Assembly (NCBI GenBank): GCA_003615045.1
Contig: ML014203.1
Location: 1-64,000 of the forward strand
Direction: 5' to 3'
DNA from: Caulochytrium protostelioides
Taxonomy: Eukaryota; Chytridiomycota; Caulochytriomycetes; Caulochytriales; Caulochytriaceae
Length of the DNA stretch: 64,000 bases
The stretch's first letter is position 1. Every line of letters begins with the position of its first letter. Below are positions 30,131 to 40,216 of the stretch, one piece after another. The notes beneath the pieces are model-generated. The model was not told the origin of the DNA. It searched no databases and saw only the letters and a list, made by a program, of their open reading frames with translations. Position numbers and translations under genes: made by a program.

Positions 30131-33079
30131 ATGCGTTCGATCAGGCGGCCCGGGCGTCGCGTCCTGACGGAGCTCGCAGGCCTTCTCGTGGGACCGCCGC
30201 CGTGGCTTGGCCATGGCGCGCTGCGGATGCCCGCAGCGGCACGCGGTCTGCATGGCCCCACAGGACCGCCGCGCAGCGCGTGGCCGCCACGGGGACCGAC
30301 GCCGTCGCCAGGCATGATGTGCCCGCGCCTCGCACGCGGACGCCGCTGGCTCGCGGGCGCGTCGGATCCCCCGTCGGAAGGCGACGCCGCAGCCGACGGC
30401 GCTCTGCTCAACCCGAACCGAGACGTCGGGTTCCTGCGGCTGGCGCGCAACCTGCAGCGGCAGTATCCCGAGTACGTCTTTCTGATTCAGAAAGGCTCGT
30501 TCTTTGAGATTTACGACTTCGGCGGCCATCTCGAGGAGGTCTCGAACCGGCTGGGCCTCAAGATCGCCCGCGGCCAGCCGCCGTTCGCGGGGTTTCCGGT
30601 GAGCAAGCTGGACACTTATTTGCGGCGCTTTATGGCGGAGCAGTATCGCGTCGCCGTGGTGGAGCAGCAGAACCCCATGAATGGCGATGGCGACCATGGC
30701 GACGACAACGGCGGCGACACGCGGCCAGCATCGGGGACGTCGCGTGTGATGCCGCGGCGGATCACGCGACTACTGACGCCGGGCACGGTGACTGAGCTCG
30801 ACCATTTAGACGTCGTGACCGACGAGAACCGCTTCTGCCTGTCGGTCGAGCCGCTCGAGGGGACGGACGAGCTCGTGGCGCTCGCGTGGGCCGACCTGAC
30901 GACGAGCGAGTATCACCAGACGACGCTGCCGCTCGACCAAGTAATGGCAGAGATCCAGCGCCTCCGCCCGATGGAGGTTATGATGCACCCGCGGCTCGTG
31001 GCGCCAATCGAGAAGCGCATCCTCACGACCATCGCGCACTTCATGCAGCACCACGGCATTGCCTATGTCGCGAGCCCGCCGACGCCGCCCGTAACGATTC
31101 CATCCGAGCAGCTGGCCAAGCTGTTTTCGGGCGACCCGCACCCGCCCGGGTATGACCCGATCAACGGCGCAGGCCACGTGCTGATCGGCTATTTTTTGCG
31201 CAGCCTGCCGTGCCAGGCGTTCCACCTCAGCCGGCTGCATGCGCAGCGGCACCGCGTGATGGGCGTCGATGCCAACACGCTCAAGACGCTCGGCGTGCTC
31301 GGCGAGGGGCAGCTCTACAGTGAACTCGCGCACGCGGCGCAGACGCCGATGGGCAAGCGCGCGATCCGGCTGCGCCTCACGCGGCCCTCCAATGACCTGG
31401 CGCTCGTGAACCGCCGCCTCGCGCAGGTCCAGATGCTCGTCGAGGACCGCGTGCTGGCGGACACAATCCGGCGCACGCTCGCGCCGATCCGGGACCTGCC
31501 GCGCGCGACCCAGACCCTCGTGGGACGCGGCCGCGCCAAAGACGTCGCCATTCTTCACGTGGGGCTCAAGCAGTATGCGGCGCTTATGGCGTGCCTGCCG
31601 ACGTCGCACCCCCCCTTTGACGATGCCCCATACCCGCAGGTCGACGCCTTGATTGCAGCGACCGACCTCTTCGATACGCGCGCTGCCGATGCGTCGTCGC
31701 CATCGCCTAAGTCTGGGGGGTCATTTGGCGCAGCGCCAGATCCGCTGATGGCCTCGCTGTGCTTTAACGACGATCCGTCGCGGATGGCGGGCGCGGACCT
31801 GCCGATCCGGTATGGCGTCGACCCGGCCCTCGACGCAGCTTATGACCGTCTCGCCGTGATCGCGGCGCAGTGCGTCCAGGTCCGCACCGACCTCCAAGCC
31901 TTCCTGCAGCTTCCGCAACCGCCGGCGCTCATGGCCGACGTCACTTACGGCGTCTATGTCTACGTGACCGCATCGACATCCAAAGCCGCCGCCGACATGA
32001 AAGCCGTCCTACGGGCCGCGTCCACCGGAGCCGACGCGACCACCCCTCCGATGGCTCGTGCGACGACGACCACGGGGACGGACGCAGCAGACGTCGCGAA
32101 GGTGACGGATACGCTGGCCGGCCTCCGGCTCGTCACGGCCACGGCGCGGACGATGCGCGTGGCGCTGCCGCGTCTGTCGGCGTTGCGCGAAGCGTACGTG
32201 GCGTGCCAGCAACAGGTCGCGGAGCAGCGGCAGCAGGTGTTCCAGCGGCTGCGCCACACCATCGACACGTGGTGTCCAGTGCTCGCGCAGTGTGCCGAGA
32301 TCCTGGGCGAGTTGGATACGACACAGAGCTTCGCGGCGTGGGCGGTCAAACATGGCGCCGTGCGGCCGACAATGACCCTCGACCGCGTCACCCGCATCGT
32401 CGGCGGACGGCACCCGGTCGTGGAGCGCAACCAGCAGCGCCGGCTCGCGGCCTTCGTCGCGAATGACTGCGCCTTCGACGACGAACACCGGATGTCCTTG
32501 GTGATGGGTCCCAATATGGGGGGCAAGAGCACGTATCTGCGCAGCGTCGGGCTCATCCACCTGATGGCGCAGGCCGGATGCTACGTGCCGGCGGCCGCCG
32601 CGACTCTCGGGATGGCCGACCACCTGTTTTCTCGCATCGGCAGTGCTGACGATCTCGCCGGCAACCGGTCGACGTTCATGGTCGAGATGGAGGAGACCGG
32701 CCACATCGTCCGCGAGGCGACCGCCGCCAGCGTGTGCATCTTCGACGAGGTCGGCCGCGGCACGAGCGTGGAGGACGGCAAGACCATCGCCGCCGCCCTC
32801 ATTGATCATCTCGTGCACGCGATCGGCTGCCGGACCTTGTTTGCCACTCACTACCTCGATCTGCACGACGTCCTGCACAGCCTCGACCACATCCGGTGCA
32901 TGCATACCGCGCTGCTGCGCCTCCCCGACGGGCAGTTTGCGTACGACTACCGCATCCGCCCGGGCATCGCCCACGCGTCGTACGGACTCGTCGTCGCGCA
33001 GTCGGCGGGCATCCCGGCCGCCATCATCGAGCGCGCCCGCAGCTACCAGCGCAAGCTGGGCTATCCGGACGCATCCTAG
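30131..33079 (+). CDS. MSH1: Mitochondrial DNA mismatch-repair MutS homologue MSH1
   Basis: Protein of 982 residues. The first ATG of the frame is at 30131; the frame is open to about 30086 but has only a GTG there. The N-terminus is rich in Arg and lacks acids (MRSIRRPGRRVLTELAGLL), as in a mitochondrial targeting peptide. MutS domain I begins near residue 100 (YVFLIQKGSFFEIYDFG, the mismatch-binding Phe-x-Glu region). The connector, lever and clamp follow (about 230-700). The ATPase has Walker A GPNMGGKST (793-801), the Walker B region CIFDEVGRGTS and the LFATHYLDLHD block. The organisation is that of fungal Msh1, without the GIY-YIG domain of plant MSH1. Msh1 repairs and stabilises mitochondrial DNA. 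Two acid/Ser-rich insertions lie in the clamp region (about 525-545 and 630-655). Confidence 0.93.
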   Translation: MRSIRRPGRRVLTELAGLLVGPPPWLGHGALRMPAAARGLHGPTGPPRSAWPPRGPTPSPGMMCPRLARGRRWLAGASDPPSEGDAAADGALLNPNRDVGFLRLARNLQRQYPEYVFLIQKGSFFEIYDFGGHLEEVSNRLGLKIARGQPPFAGFPVSKLDTYLRRFMAEQYRVAVVEQQNPMNGDGDHGDDNGGDTRPASGTSRVMPRRITRLLTPGTVTELDHLDVVTDENRFCLSVEPLEGTDELVALAWADLTTSEYHQTTLPLDQVMAEIQRLRPMEVMMHPRLVAPIEKRILTTIAHFMQHHGIAYVASPPTPPVTIPSEQLAKLFSGDPHPPGYDPINGAGHVLIGYFLRSLPCQAFHLSRLHAQRHRVMGVDANTLKTLGVLGEGQLYSELAHAAQTPMGKRAIRLRLTRPSNDLALVNRRLAQVQMLVEDRVLADTIRRTLAPIRDLPRATQTLVGRGRAKDVAILHVGLKQYAALMACLPTSHPPFDDAPYPQVDALIAATDLFDTRAADASSPSPKSGGSFGAAPDPLMASLCFNDDPSRMAGADLPIRYGVDPALDAAYDRLAVIAAQCVQVRTDLQAFLQLPQPPALMADVTYGVYVYVTASTSKAAADMKAVLRAASTGADATTPPMARATTTTGTDAADVAKVTDTLAGLRLVTATARTMRVALPRLSALREAYVACQQQVAEQRQQVFQRLRHTIDTWCPVLAQCAEILGELDTTQSFAAWAVKHGAVRPTMTLDRVTRIVGGRHPVVERNQQRRLAAFVANDCAFDDEHRMSLVMGPNMGGKSTYLRSVGLIHLMAQAGCYVPAAAATLGMADHLFSRIGSADDLAGNRSTFMVEMEETGHIVREATAASVCIFDEVGRGTSVEDGKTIAAALIDHLVHAIGCRTLFATHYLDLHDVLHSLDHIRCMHTALLRLPDGQFAYDYRIRPGIAHASYGLVVAQSAGIPAAIIERARSYQRKLGYPDAS

Positions 33080-33924
33080 CGCCGCATGGAACTTCAGCAT
33101 CGGAAGTGTTGCAACATCGGCCGTCTGCAGCATGCGGATCGTGAAAATGTGGTGATGCCATACCTGGCACGCCTGCACACGCCAGGGTTGGTTCTGATGC
33201 TTGACGTCTATACCCATCGAAGCACGTGCATTGGTGCGTGCCTTGGCCTTCGCCATGTGGCGCGGGTCGCCTGCGCTGGCCCTTTCTCGTCCGCCAGGCT
33301 CCGACCGCGCGCCGCCGCCCCCGCTGAGGCTGGCGGCGATCGGCGGCTCGCCCCGCGGGGGCAGCGGCCCCCTTCCCTATCTCTATCCCCCGCCGCGCGA
33401 GACGGGCATGACCCAGTCGGGGAAACCGGTAAGACCGCCCATTCCGAGGGATCACCGATCACCGTTGACGGATCCGGCCCACATCATGCAGGTGTACTCG
33501 GCACGTCTTTGGCAAGCGACTCCATCGACAGAAACACGCTTGATGCCGTGGATTTACGATCGTGATCGGTCTCGTTCTCCGGGGCCGTCGTGTTGCCGTC
33601 ATCGACACTGGGCGCCGTAGCCTCCCACGCCCCGCGCCGTCTGCCGCCTACCGCTTGCCATCGCCTCGGTCCTCGCGGCCCCAGCGCTCGCGGCCTCAGA
33701 CGCCGCCATCCTGCCTGGCGTCTCCGAAACGCCGCTCATCGCGATCGTCCGTCTCCTGCGTCTCCTGCCCGTCCTACGGACGCGCGCTCGTCGTCTCAGC
33801 GGCCCCGCAGCCCCTTCGTGCGGGCGGGCGGGGGCGTCGGCGCTCCGTTCGCGTGGGGTTCCGCGCACGCCGTCCGACCGCCGTCGCGCCATCGTGACCC
33901 GCGCTGTGCGCGCGTGCTGAGTGG
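33080..33924. other. MSH1 - WD40/HEAT intergenic region
   Basis: About 845 bases between two plus-strand genes. Several frames are open but the translations are Arg/Pro/Ser-rich and match no family I know. This is probably the MSH1 3' region plus the promoter of the next gene. Confidence 0.4.
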
Positions 33925-36900
33925 ATGCTGCACACCGGCACCGGCACCGGCACCGGCACCGACGCCAACGCCGACGGCGGCGCAACCAGCGGCTGGCAGT
34001 CGGCAGACGACGACGCCGGGGATGCGGTGCGCCTCGCGGCGGGGCGCCGCCTGCACGCGCGTGTGCTGCCCGTGCCCGCATCCGCCATCGCCGACACGGA
34101 GCTCGACGCGGCGGGCCCCGGCGGCGGCGGCGCGTCGGCGGCGGCCGACCACGCGGCGCGCCTCGGCCGCCTCGCGCGGTCCGAGTCTACCGAGCGGCTG
34201 CTCCAGCGCCATGCCCACGAAATCGAAGAGGGCCTTGGCGGCGCGCGCCGACTGACGGACGACCGCGCGTATGATCCCACGCTGCCCTATGATGCGGCGA
34301 CCGCTTTGAACGACGCGTCCTGCAGCGACGACGAGGACGACCCGGGCGATGACGACAACGACGCGGCGGCGGCCTCCACGGCTGCCGCGGTCGACGAGGA
34401 CCCCGACGGACGGCATGATCCGGCGGCGGCCTCCGCCGGTGAGCGCGGCACGCGGCCGCCCTCGGGCAGCGCGGGCGGCCACCGCGCGGCGGCGTTCCGC
34501 CGGATGGTGAACCCGCCCCTCCAGCCGTGGGCGGCGCTTCAGCAGCTCCTGACGGCGCAGCACCAACCGCACGCGTCGCGGAACGCCGGTGGGCGCGCGA
34601 TGCAGGGCCACGTGGCGCTGCCGTACGGGTTCCACCTCTGCCGGCAGATGCCCCTGCCGAAACCGCAGCTCCGCAAGGTGCTACACCTGGCGAACGGCCA
34701 GATCGCAACGCTCGAAGGCAACCGCGTTACGCGGTGGCGCAGCGGGATCCGCAGCCATACGCGCGACCTGGGCGGCAACCCGCGCAACCGCCAAGGCGTC
34801 ACCTGCTGGTGCTATGCGCGCAAGTGGGGCCTGATCATCGTGGGCACGCTGCGGATGGACATCAAGTGCTACAGCGGCGCGCTCGAGGAGTGCGGCGAAT
34901 TCGCACACCCCTCGCCGGTGCTCTGCGTCTACTTCCGCGAGGACTCGGACGACCTGATCGTCGGCACCGTGGGCGGGGTCCGCATCTATCACGTCGAGAA
35001 GCAGATCCGACGCAGCAAAATGACGTTTAGCATCAGCCAGCCGCCGATCGTGCTCGACAACGACCTCGACGTCTGGGTGTCCAGCTTGGCGATGGTACAC
35101 GACCCGCTCGTGCTGATCGCAGCGGGCGACACTTCGGTGTTGAGCTACAGCCTGCACAGCCATCGCGAGATCGCGCGCATCACCAACATCCACGACCTCT
35201 CGATCACGGCCATTCTGTGGATCCCGGTGCTGAACGCCCTCGTGACGGGCTCGCGCGATACGACCATCAAGATCTGGAACAGCCAGCTGAACCTGCTGTA
35301 TCTGCTCTCGGGCCACGTGGCGCCGATCACGGGCCTCGCGTCGTTTGGACCCGCGTATGCCAAGCCGTGGTTCGTCTCGTGCTCGTCCGACTCAACCTTG
35401 CGGATTTGGAATGCCGACCTCGGCCAGTGCATCTACCGCATGGGCCTGCCGCAGCCCTGTGTCGACATCCAAATCGACCAGGCCGCGCCGCACGCAGGCA
35501 CGAGCGTCGGCGGCGGCGTCTCGAGCCCGGTGATATTGACAGCGTGCCCTTCGCTCGTGCAGTCGTGGCAGTTCGACCGCTCGTTCACCATCTTCAACTA
35601 TACGGTCAACCCGTCGATCTTCCTGATGCCCGCGGGATCGGGGGCCCTCTGTGCGCTTGCGCACGACGGCAGCTTCCGCCTCATCGGCGCCCAGACGGGC
35701 GCCACGCTCGCGGTCTCGCTGCCCGGCCTGACGGACGACGAGGTCGTCGATACCGGCGTGGCCATATCCGCGGGATTGATCTACATGCTGCTGCGCCACG
35801 GCCGCGTGAATGTCGTCTCGAAGCACAGCAATCCATGCAAGCTTGTGTACTCGTGGGTGCCGCGCATCGACGGGCGCGTGTGCTGCCTCGTGCGCTTTAT
35901 CCCCGCCGAGGCCGACGACGCGCTATACTTCATTGCGGGCATGAGCGACGGCCAGGTCGGGTTTCTCAACGGCAAGACGGGCGAGCCGCTCGGCCTGATG
36001 CAGGTCCACGCTGCGGCCGTCGTGGCGATGGCCATCAACGGGCACGGCAACCGGCTGTACACGAGCGCGCAGGACGAGCGCACCATCAAGGTCTGGACCG
36101 TGCACAACAACGGCCCGCCGCGCCGCTCGAGCGACACGCCGCTGCTCACGCACGTGGGTACGATCGATCTGCAGACCATCGAGCTGGCGCGGTACCACGG
36201 CAGCGTCACGCGGATGGTCTGGGACGACGGCCTGGGCCAGCTCGGCATCATGGAGGACGGCGGGCAGCTGCTGCTGACCGGCCCCAAAAACACCCTGATG
36301 ACGCCCGCGAAGGATGAGGCCCACCTCAAGCCCATCACGGGCATCGCGTGCATGGCCGGCCTGGGGATCTGGGTGTCATCGTCGCTGGACGGCCTCGTCA
36401 AGGTCTGGGCCAGCGAGAACGTCGCGCTGCAGCGCGAAATCCATTTCGGCGAGCCGATCCACGCGATCACGTTCCTCAACGACCGCGGCGATATTGCCGT
36501 CGCGCTCGAGGGCCTCGTCGCAGTCGTGCGCGTTGAGGACTACATGCCGACCCAGTACGTCGCCAAGCTCATCAAGCTCCCGGTGACCGATGAACCCGAG
36601 CCGCTGCCGACGACTTTCAACAAGGAGCTCGACTTCTGGGGCGAGTTCCATCCCGCCGATCTGCCCCGTGCCAACCGCGAACACGTGCCCGTCGCGCCGG
36701 CGCCGATGGCCGAGGCCTCGGACCGGGATGCGGAGCGGCAGCGCCAGTTCGAGCAAATGCTCCAGTACATCGAGCAGATCCGCAGCCAGCGCGTCCAGAT
36801 GAACATCGCCTTGCATCCGCCCGTCCCGCTCTCGGCGGGGTCGCGGCCGGCGGGATCGGGCCGCTCCCAGTCGGGTCGCGCCTCCAACGCGACCCTGTTC

Positions 36901-39900
36901 GGCCGCATGTCGGGCCATATGGGCAAACCACTCAAGTATGGCGAAGCCTGGAATGCCTCGTTCCTCACCGACGACGATGACGACGACGATGCTCTGGCGG
37001 CGATGCATCCGCACCATACGCCGCGAGACGACGACGTCAAGTACGGTGGGATCGAGAACCTCGTGGAGAACCAGCACTCGACGGCGCTTCAAAAGCTCGA
37101 ATCCCTCGCGTGGATCAAGGCTAACAAGAAGGGCGCCGTCAAGCCCGATCCGCTCATTGTCTTTGACGAGTCGCGGCGTCCGAACTCCGCCCTTGTGCGC
37201 ACAGGGTCGGGGACCCGGCTCACCGAAGACGAAATCATCCGGCGGCAGCTGGCCGAGACGGAGCACCACAAGCAGCGCGAGCGCGGGCGGCGGCGCGAGC
37301 TGCTGCAGCAGCGCATCGCCCGTCTCCGCGCGAGCGACAAGGCAAGCGATGCGACGAAGGCCCTGCCGCTTCCACCGCATCCACGCGACCCGGGGTCGGG
37401 TCCGGGGAGCGGGCCACGTGGCCGTCATGGCAATCACCACGACGACGACGACGACGACGCGCTCGAGCCGACAGAGGAGAGTGACCAGCGCGTCACGATT
37501 CTTGGCGCCAGACCCGCCGGCGGCCGGGCGCCGACCTCCTCCACAGGTGCCGCGCCACGCGCCACGGGCCTGCTGCACGGGGCGCGGTCGACCGCCTCGC
37601 TGCATGCGCTGGTGGACGTCGATTCGGAGGACGATCTGCTGGTCATGACACAGCACAACGCTCGCGTGAAGGCCCTGAACGCTCCGCGCGTCGCCCACTT
37701 CGTCTCGCGGGCGCCGGTCAAGGCGCCCGACGATCCCGCAGGCGCCGCGGGCCGCGCCTCCGTGATTGTGGGCAGCCGGCGGCGCGCGGTGCCCGACGGG
37801 ACGGCGGGTCGACCCGATGGGTCGGAGGGTCGGTCTGACGCGGCCGAGGCCGATGACCTGGACGGCGACCGCGCGGACGACCAGCCCTTGCGGCCGACGA
37901 GTGATGCGGCGTTCGAGCCGTCACCGACGTTGCTGAACGACCGCCGCCGGCAGGGCAAGCCATCCCGCGGATCCAAGTCGACGTACAAACGGTCGCCGCG
38001 CCGTGCGCCTCGTATGCGCCATGACGACGACGACGACTCGGGCGACAACGTGGACGGCAGTGACAGCGGCGCCGATGATGACGACGATGCGAAGCATTCT
38101 TCACGCGATGCGCAGTCGACGCGTGGAAAGCCGGGCCAGCGTAGCGCGGATGCCGCGAGCACGCGCTCCAAGCGGCGCGCCAAGCCTGGCGACCCGCCCG
38201 CATCTAGTCGCAAATCCAAAAAGGAGACAGCCGCGACGCAGGCTGAGATCGAATCGATTGCGGTGGCCGCGCGCGACGCCCAGAAGGCCAAGCGCGAGCA
38301 AGACGCCGCGCGCGACCGCGCCGACCGCGCTCAGAAACGCTACCATGCGCGTCTGCTCGCCAAGGGTCAAACTCCGGGCGACACCGCCATTGCCGATGGC
38401 TACGCCCCCGCCACGTCCTACGAGGACGACGGCACCATCGCGGCGCGCGGCAACGGGCTGTTGCCCGGGATGCAGGCGCCTCGACCACCCACGATGGGCG
38501 CGGCGCCGCATCCGGGGTCGTCGCTGCCGGCACCACTGTCGCCGTTTTGGAAGCAGGAAGCGCGGTACGTCCACCACTTGCGGCGGCAGCCGCCCGTCCG
38601 TGCCGCGCCATCGCCGCCGAAGCGCTCGGACGCGCTGGCGATGGTTGGCGGGCCGACCGCGCTGGGCGCCACGGTTCGTCTGCCGTTTGTCGATGGCCAC
38701 GGCGGTCACATGGGCCCGTTCGCGGCGCCCGACGCCCCCGCTCTGCTCGATACCGCCGCCACGGTGCCCGAGTGGTCTGCGGCTGTCGATCAGTCGGTGC
38801 ATCTGGCCCGTGTCCCGCTCAGTGTCCAGGAACGCATGGCATGGAGTTTGATTGAGCAGCTGGCCGCGCCGGGCGCCAAGACGCGACTTGCACTGGCGAG
38901 CGACGACCCGCACGACGCCGCGAACGGCACCAAGATTGTCTGGCAAGAGTTCCGCAGCGAGTTCCCTACCGTGTGCCCCAACTTCTGGGTCCCGCGGCCC
39001 ACCGAGAGTATGGTGACGCTGCGCAACATCATGAATACGCTGTTCCAGGCCCTGCACGGCGCCCACTCCGACGAAGCCGTCGCCGCGTGCAACATGCTGC
39101 TCTACTTTTATCGCGTCTTCCGCGACGACCTCGGATGCTCGGTTGAAGACATCATTCTGCCGCAGCTCCCGTTCCTCGAACACGGGTCACCGGCCTTACG
39201 GCGCCAGATCTGCGAGAATCTGATCGGGTACGGCTACTACTCGAATGAGATCATCTATGCCCTCATCATGTGCCTATTCGATGCGGACGCGAGCGTCCGC
39301 GCCGCCGCCGCGCGCGCCGTCGCTGCTGTCGGCATCTCCACCACGTCCGCCCTCGCCCACGCAATGGAACGCCTCCACATCGCGCCCTTCAAGCCGGGCC
39401 ATTCGGGCATCCACCACTTCCCACTCGGCGCGAGTGAGGCCCTCGACCGGATGGCCTTGGCACACCGTCTCGCCCTCGACGATGAGCGCGACGGCCTGCG
39501 GCAGCGCGTCGTCGCCTGGCTCCCTGACCTTGAGACCGTCGCGGCCATCGCGACGCCCGAAGTCGTGCCGCCCGTCCGGCCCAGCTCCGCGATGGCGCGG
39601 CTCGAGGCGCATCGGCTGGCGGCCGCCGCCACGGCAGCGGCTAACGCGAGTGCCGGCGCCGGTGTCAGCGCCAACATCAGCGCCAACACGAACGGAAACG
39701 TGCAGTGGCCGCCGTCCAAGGCCCCGCTCGCTTCCCACCCCGGAATGATCGTGAAGCTCGGCGCGGCCAAATGGCCGACTCCCGCGCGCACTCCCGCGAT
39801 GCAGCCGCAGCACGCGCAGCAGCGTCCCAATATGCGTGCTGATATGCAGCTGATCAGGACAGGGATGTTGCGGTCGCACGCGCAGCGCCGCGTTCTCGTA

Positions 39901-39969
39901 CCGATCCGCGTGATCGCGCGGGCGCCGGAGGTGCCGGAGCGCACCCTTGAATCGCCATTCATTGAGTAG
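33925..39969 (+). CDS. Large WD40-HEAT protein, candidate ciliary (WDR87/WDR97-like)
   Basis: A single frame of 2,014 residues. The N-terminal 210 residues are disordered and acidic, with (Thr-Gly)n at the start. WD40 repeats span about 250-870; clear examples are ITAILWIPVLNALVTGSRDTTIKIW, FVSCSSDSTLRIWNADLG, RLYTSAQDERTIKVW and GIWVSSSLDGLVKVW. A basic/acidic disordered region follows (about 930-1560) with a coiled-coil stretch (about 1430-1480: QAEIESIAVAARDAQKAKREQ). Near the C-terminus lie HEAT-like helices (about 1690-1810: LFQALHGAHSDEAVAACNMLL...GYGYYSNEIIYALIMCLFD). The combination of paired WD40 propellers, charged linker and HEAT repeats resembles WDR87/WDR97-type proteins found in ciliated organisms. 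That assignment is an inference, not a motif match. The neighbouring katanin p80 gene fits a flagellated life stage. The end converges with CstF-77. Confidence 0.7.
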   Translation: MLHTGTGTGTGTDANADGGATSGWQSADDDAGDAVRLAAGRRLHARVLPVPASAIADTELDAAGPGGGGASAAADHAARLGRLARSESTERLLQRHAHEIEEGLGGARRLTDDRAYDPTLPYDAATALNDASCSDDEDDPGDDDNDAAAASTAAAVDEDPDGRHDPAAASAGERGTRPPSGSAGGHRAAAFRRMVNPPLQPWAALQQLLTAQHQPHASRNAGGRAMQGHVALPYGFHLCRQMPLPKPQLRKVLHLANGQIATLEGNRVTRWRSGIRSHTRDLGGNPRNRQGVTCWCYARKWGLIIVGTLRMDIKCYSGALEECGEFAHPSPVLCVYFREDSDDLIVGTVGGVRIYHVEKQIRRSKMTFSISQPPIVLDNDLDVWVSSLAMVHDPLVLIAAGDTSVLSYSLHSHREIARITNIHDLSITAILWIPVLNALVTGSRDTTIKIWNSQLNLLYLLSGHVAPITGLASFGPAYAKPWFVSCSSDSTLRIWNADLGQCIYRMGLPQPCVDIQIDQAAPHAGTSVGGGVSSPVILTACPSLVQSWQFDRSFTIFNYTVNPSIFLMPAGSGALCALAHDGSFRLIGAQTGATLAVSLPGLTDDEVVDTGVAISAGLIYMLLRHGRVNVVSKHSNPCKLVYSWVPRIDGRVCCLVRFIPAEADDALYFIAGMSDGQVGFLNGKTGEPLGLMQVHAAAVVAMAINGHGNRLYTSAQDERTIKVWTVHNNGPPRRSSDTPLLTHVGTIDLQTIELARYHGSVTRMVWDDGLGQLGIMEDGGQLLLTGPKNTLMTPAKDEAHLKPITGIACMAGLGIWVSSSLDGLVKVWASENVALQREIHFGEPIHAITFLNDRGDIAVALEGLVAVVRVEDYMPTQYVAKLIKLPVTDEPEPLPTTFNKELDFWGEFHPADLPRANREHVPVAPAPMAEASDRDAERQRQFEQMLQYIEQIRSQRVQMNIALHPPVPLSAGSRPAGSGRSQSGRASNATLFGRMSGHMGKPLKYGEAWNASFLTDDDDDDDALAAMHPHHTPRDDDVKYGGIENLVENQHSTALQKLESLAWIKANKKGAVKPDPLIVFDESRRPNSALVRTGSGTRLTEDEIIRRQLAETEHHKQRERGRRRELLQQRIARLRASDKASDATKALPLPPHPRDPGSGPGSGPRGRHGNHHDDDDDDALEPTEESDQRVTILGARPAGGRAPTSSTGAAPRATGLLHGARSTASLHALVDVDSEDDLLVMTQHNARVKALNAPRVAHFVSRAPVKAPDDPAGAAGRASVIVGSRRRAVPDGTAGRPDGSEGRSDAAEADDLDGDRADDQPLRPTSDAAFEPSPTLLNDRRRQGKPSRGSKSTYKRSPRRAPRMRHDDDDDSGDNVDGSDSGADDDDDAKHSSRDAQSTRGKPGQRSADAASTRSKRRAKPGDPPASSRKSKKETAATQAEIESIAVAARDAQKAKREQDAARDRADRAQKRYHARLLAKGQTPGDTAIADGYAPATSYEDDGTIAARGNGLLPGMQAPRPPTMGAAPHPGSSLPAPLSPFWKQEARYVHHLRRQPPVRAAPSPPKRSDALAMVGGPTALGATVRLPFVDGHGGHMGPFAAPDAPALLDTAATVPEWSAAVDQSVHLARVPLSVQERMAWSLIEQLAAPGAKTRLALASDDPHDAANGTKIVWQEFRSEFPTVCPNFWVPRPTESMVTLRNIMNTLFQALHGAHSDEAVAACNMLLYFYRVFRDDLGCSVEDIILPQLPFLEHGSPALRRQICENLIGYGYYSNEIIYALIMCLFDADASVRAAAARAVAAVGISTTSALAHAMERLHIAPFKPGHSGIHHFPLGASEALDRMALAHRLALDDERDGLRQRVVAWLPDLETVAAIATPEVVPPVRPSSAMARLEAHRLAAAATAAANASAGAGVSANISANTNGNVQWPPSKAPLASHPGMIVKLGAAKWPTPARTPAMQPQHAQQRPNMRADMQLIRTGMLRSHAQRRVLVPIRVIARAPEVPERTLESPFIE

Positions 39970-40216
39970 CTTCATTCGTCCCCGTCACTCGACATGGTTA
40001 CGCCTGATGCGGACGGTTGATGACGGGAGATCACGCTGGTGTGCAACCATCGTGCGATTATATATTACTGATTACGGAGTCGCTTGGAGCTCCGGGGTTC
40101 CAATCCTGATCCCGCGGCAGAAGCGTCCTGCTGACGCGGATCCTAATAGACCATCATGAGTTAATATCAAAGCATCACAGGGGTTGGGTGAGTGCACGGC
40201 TGGTGAAGCAAGACCT

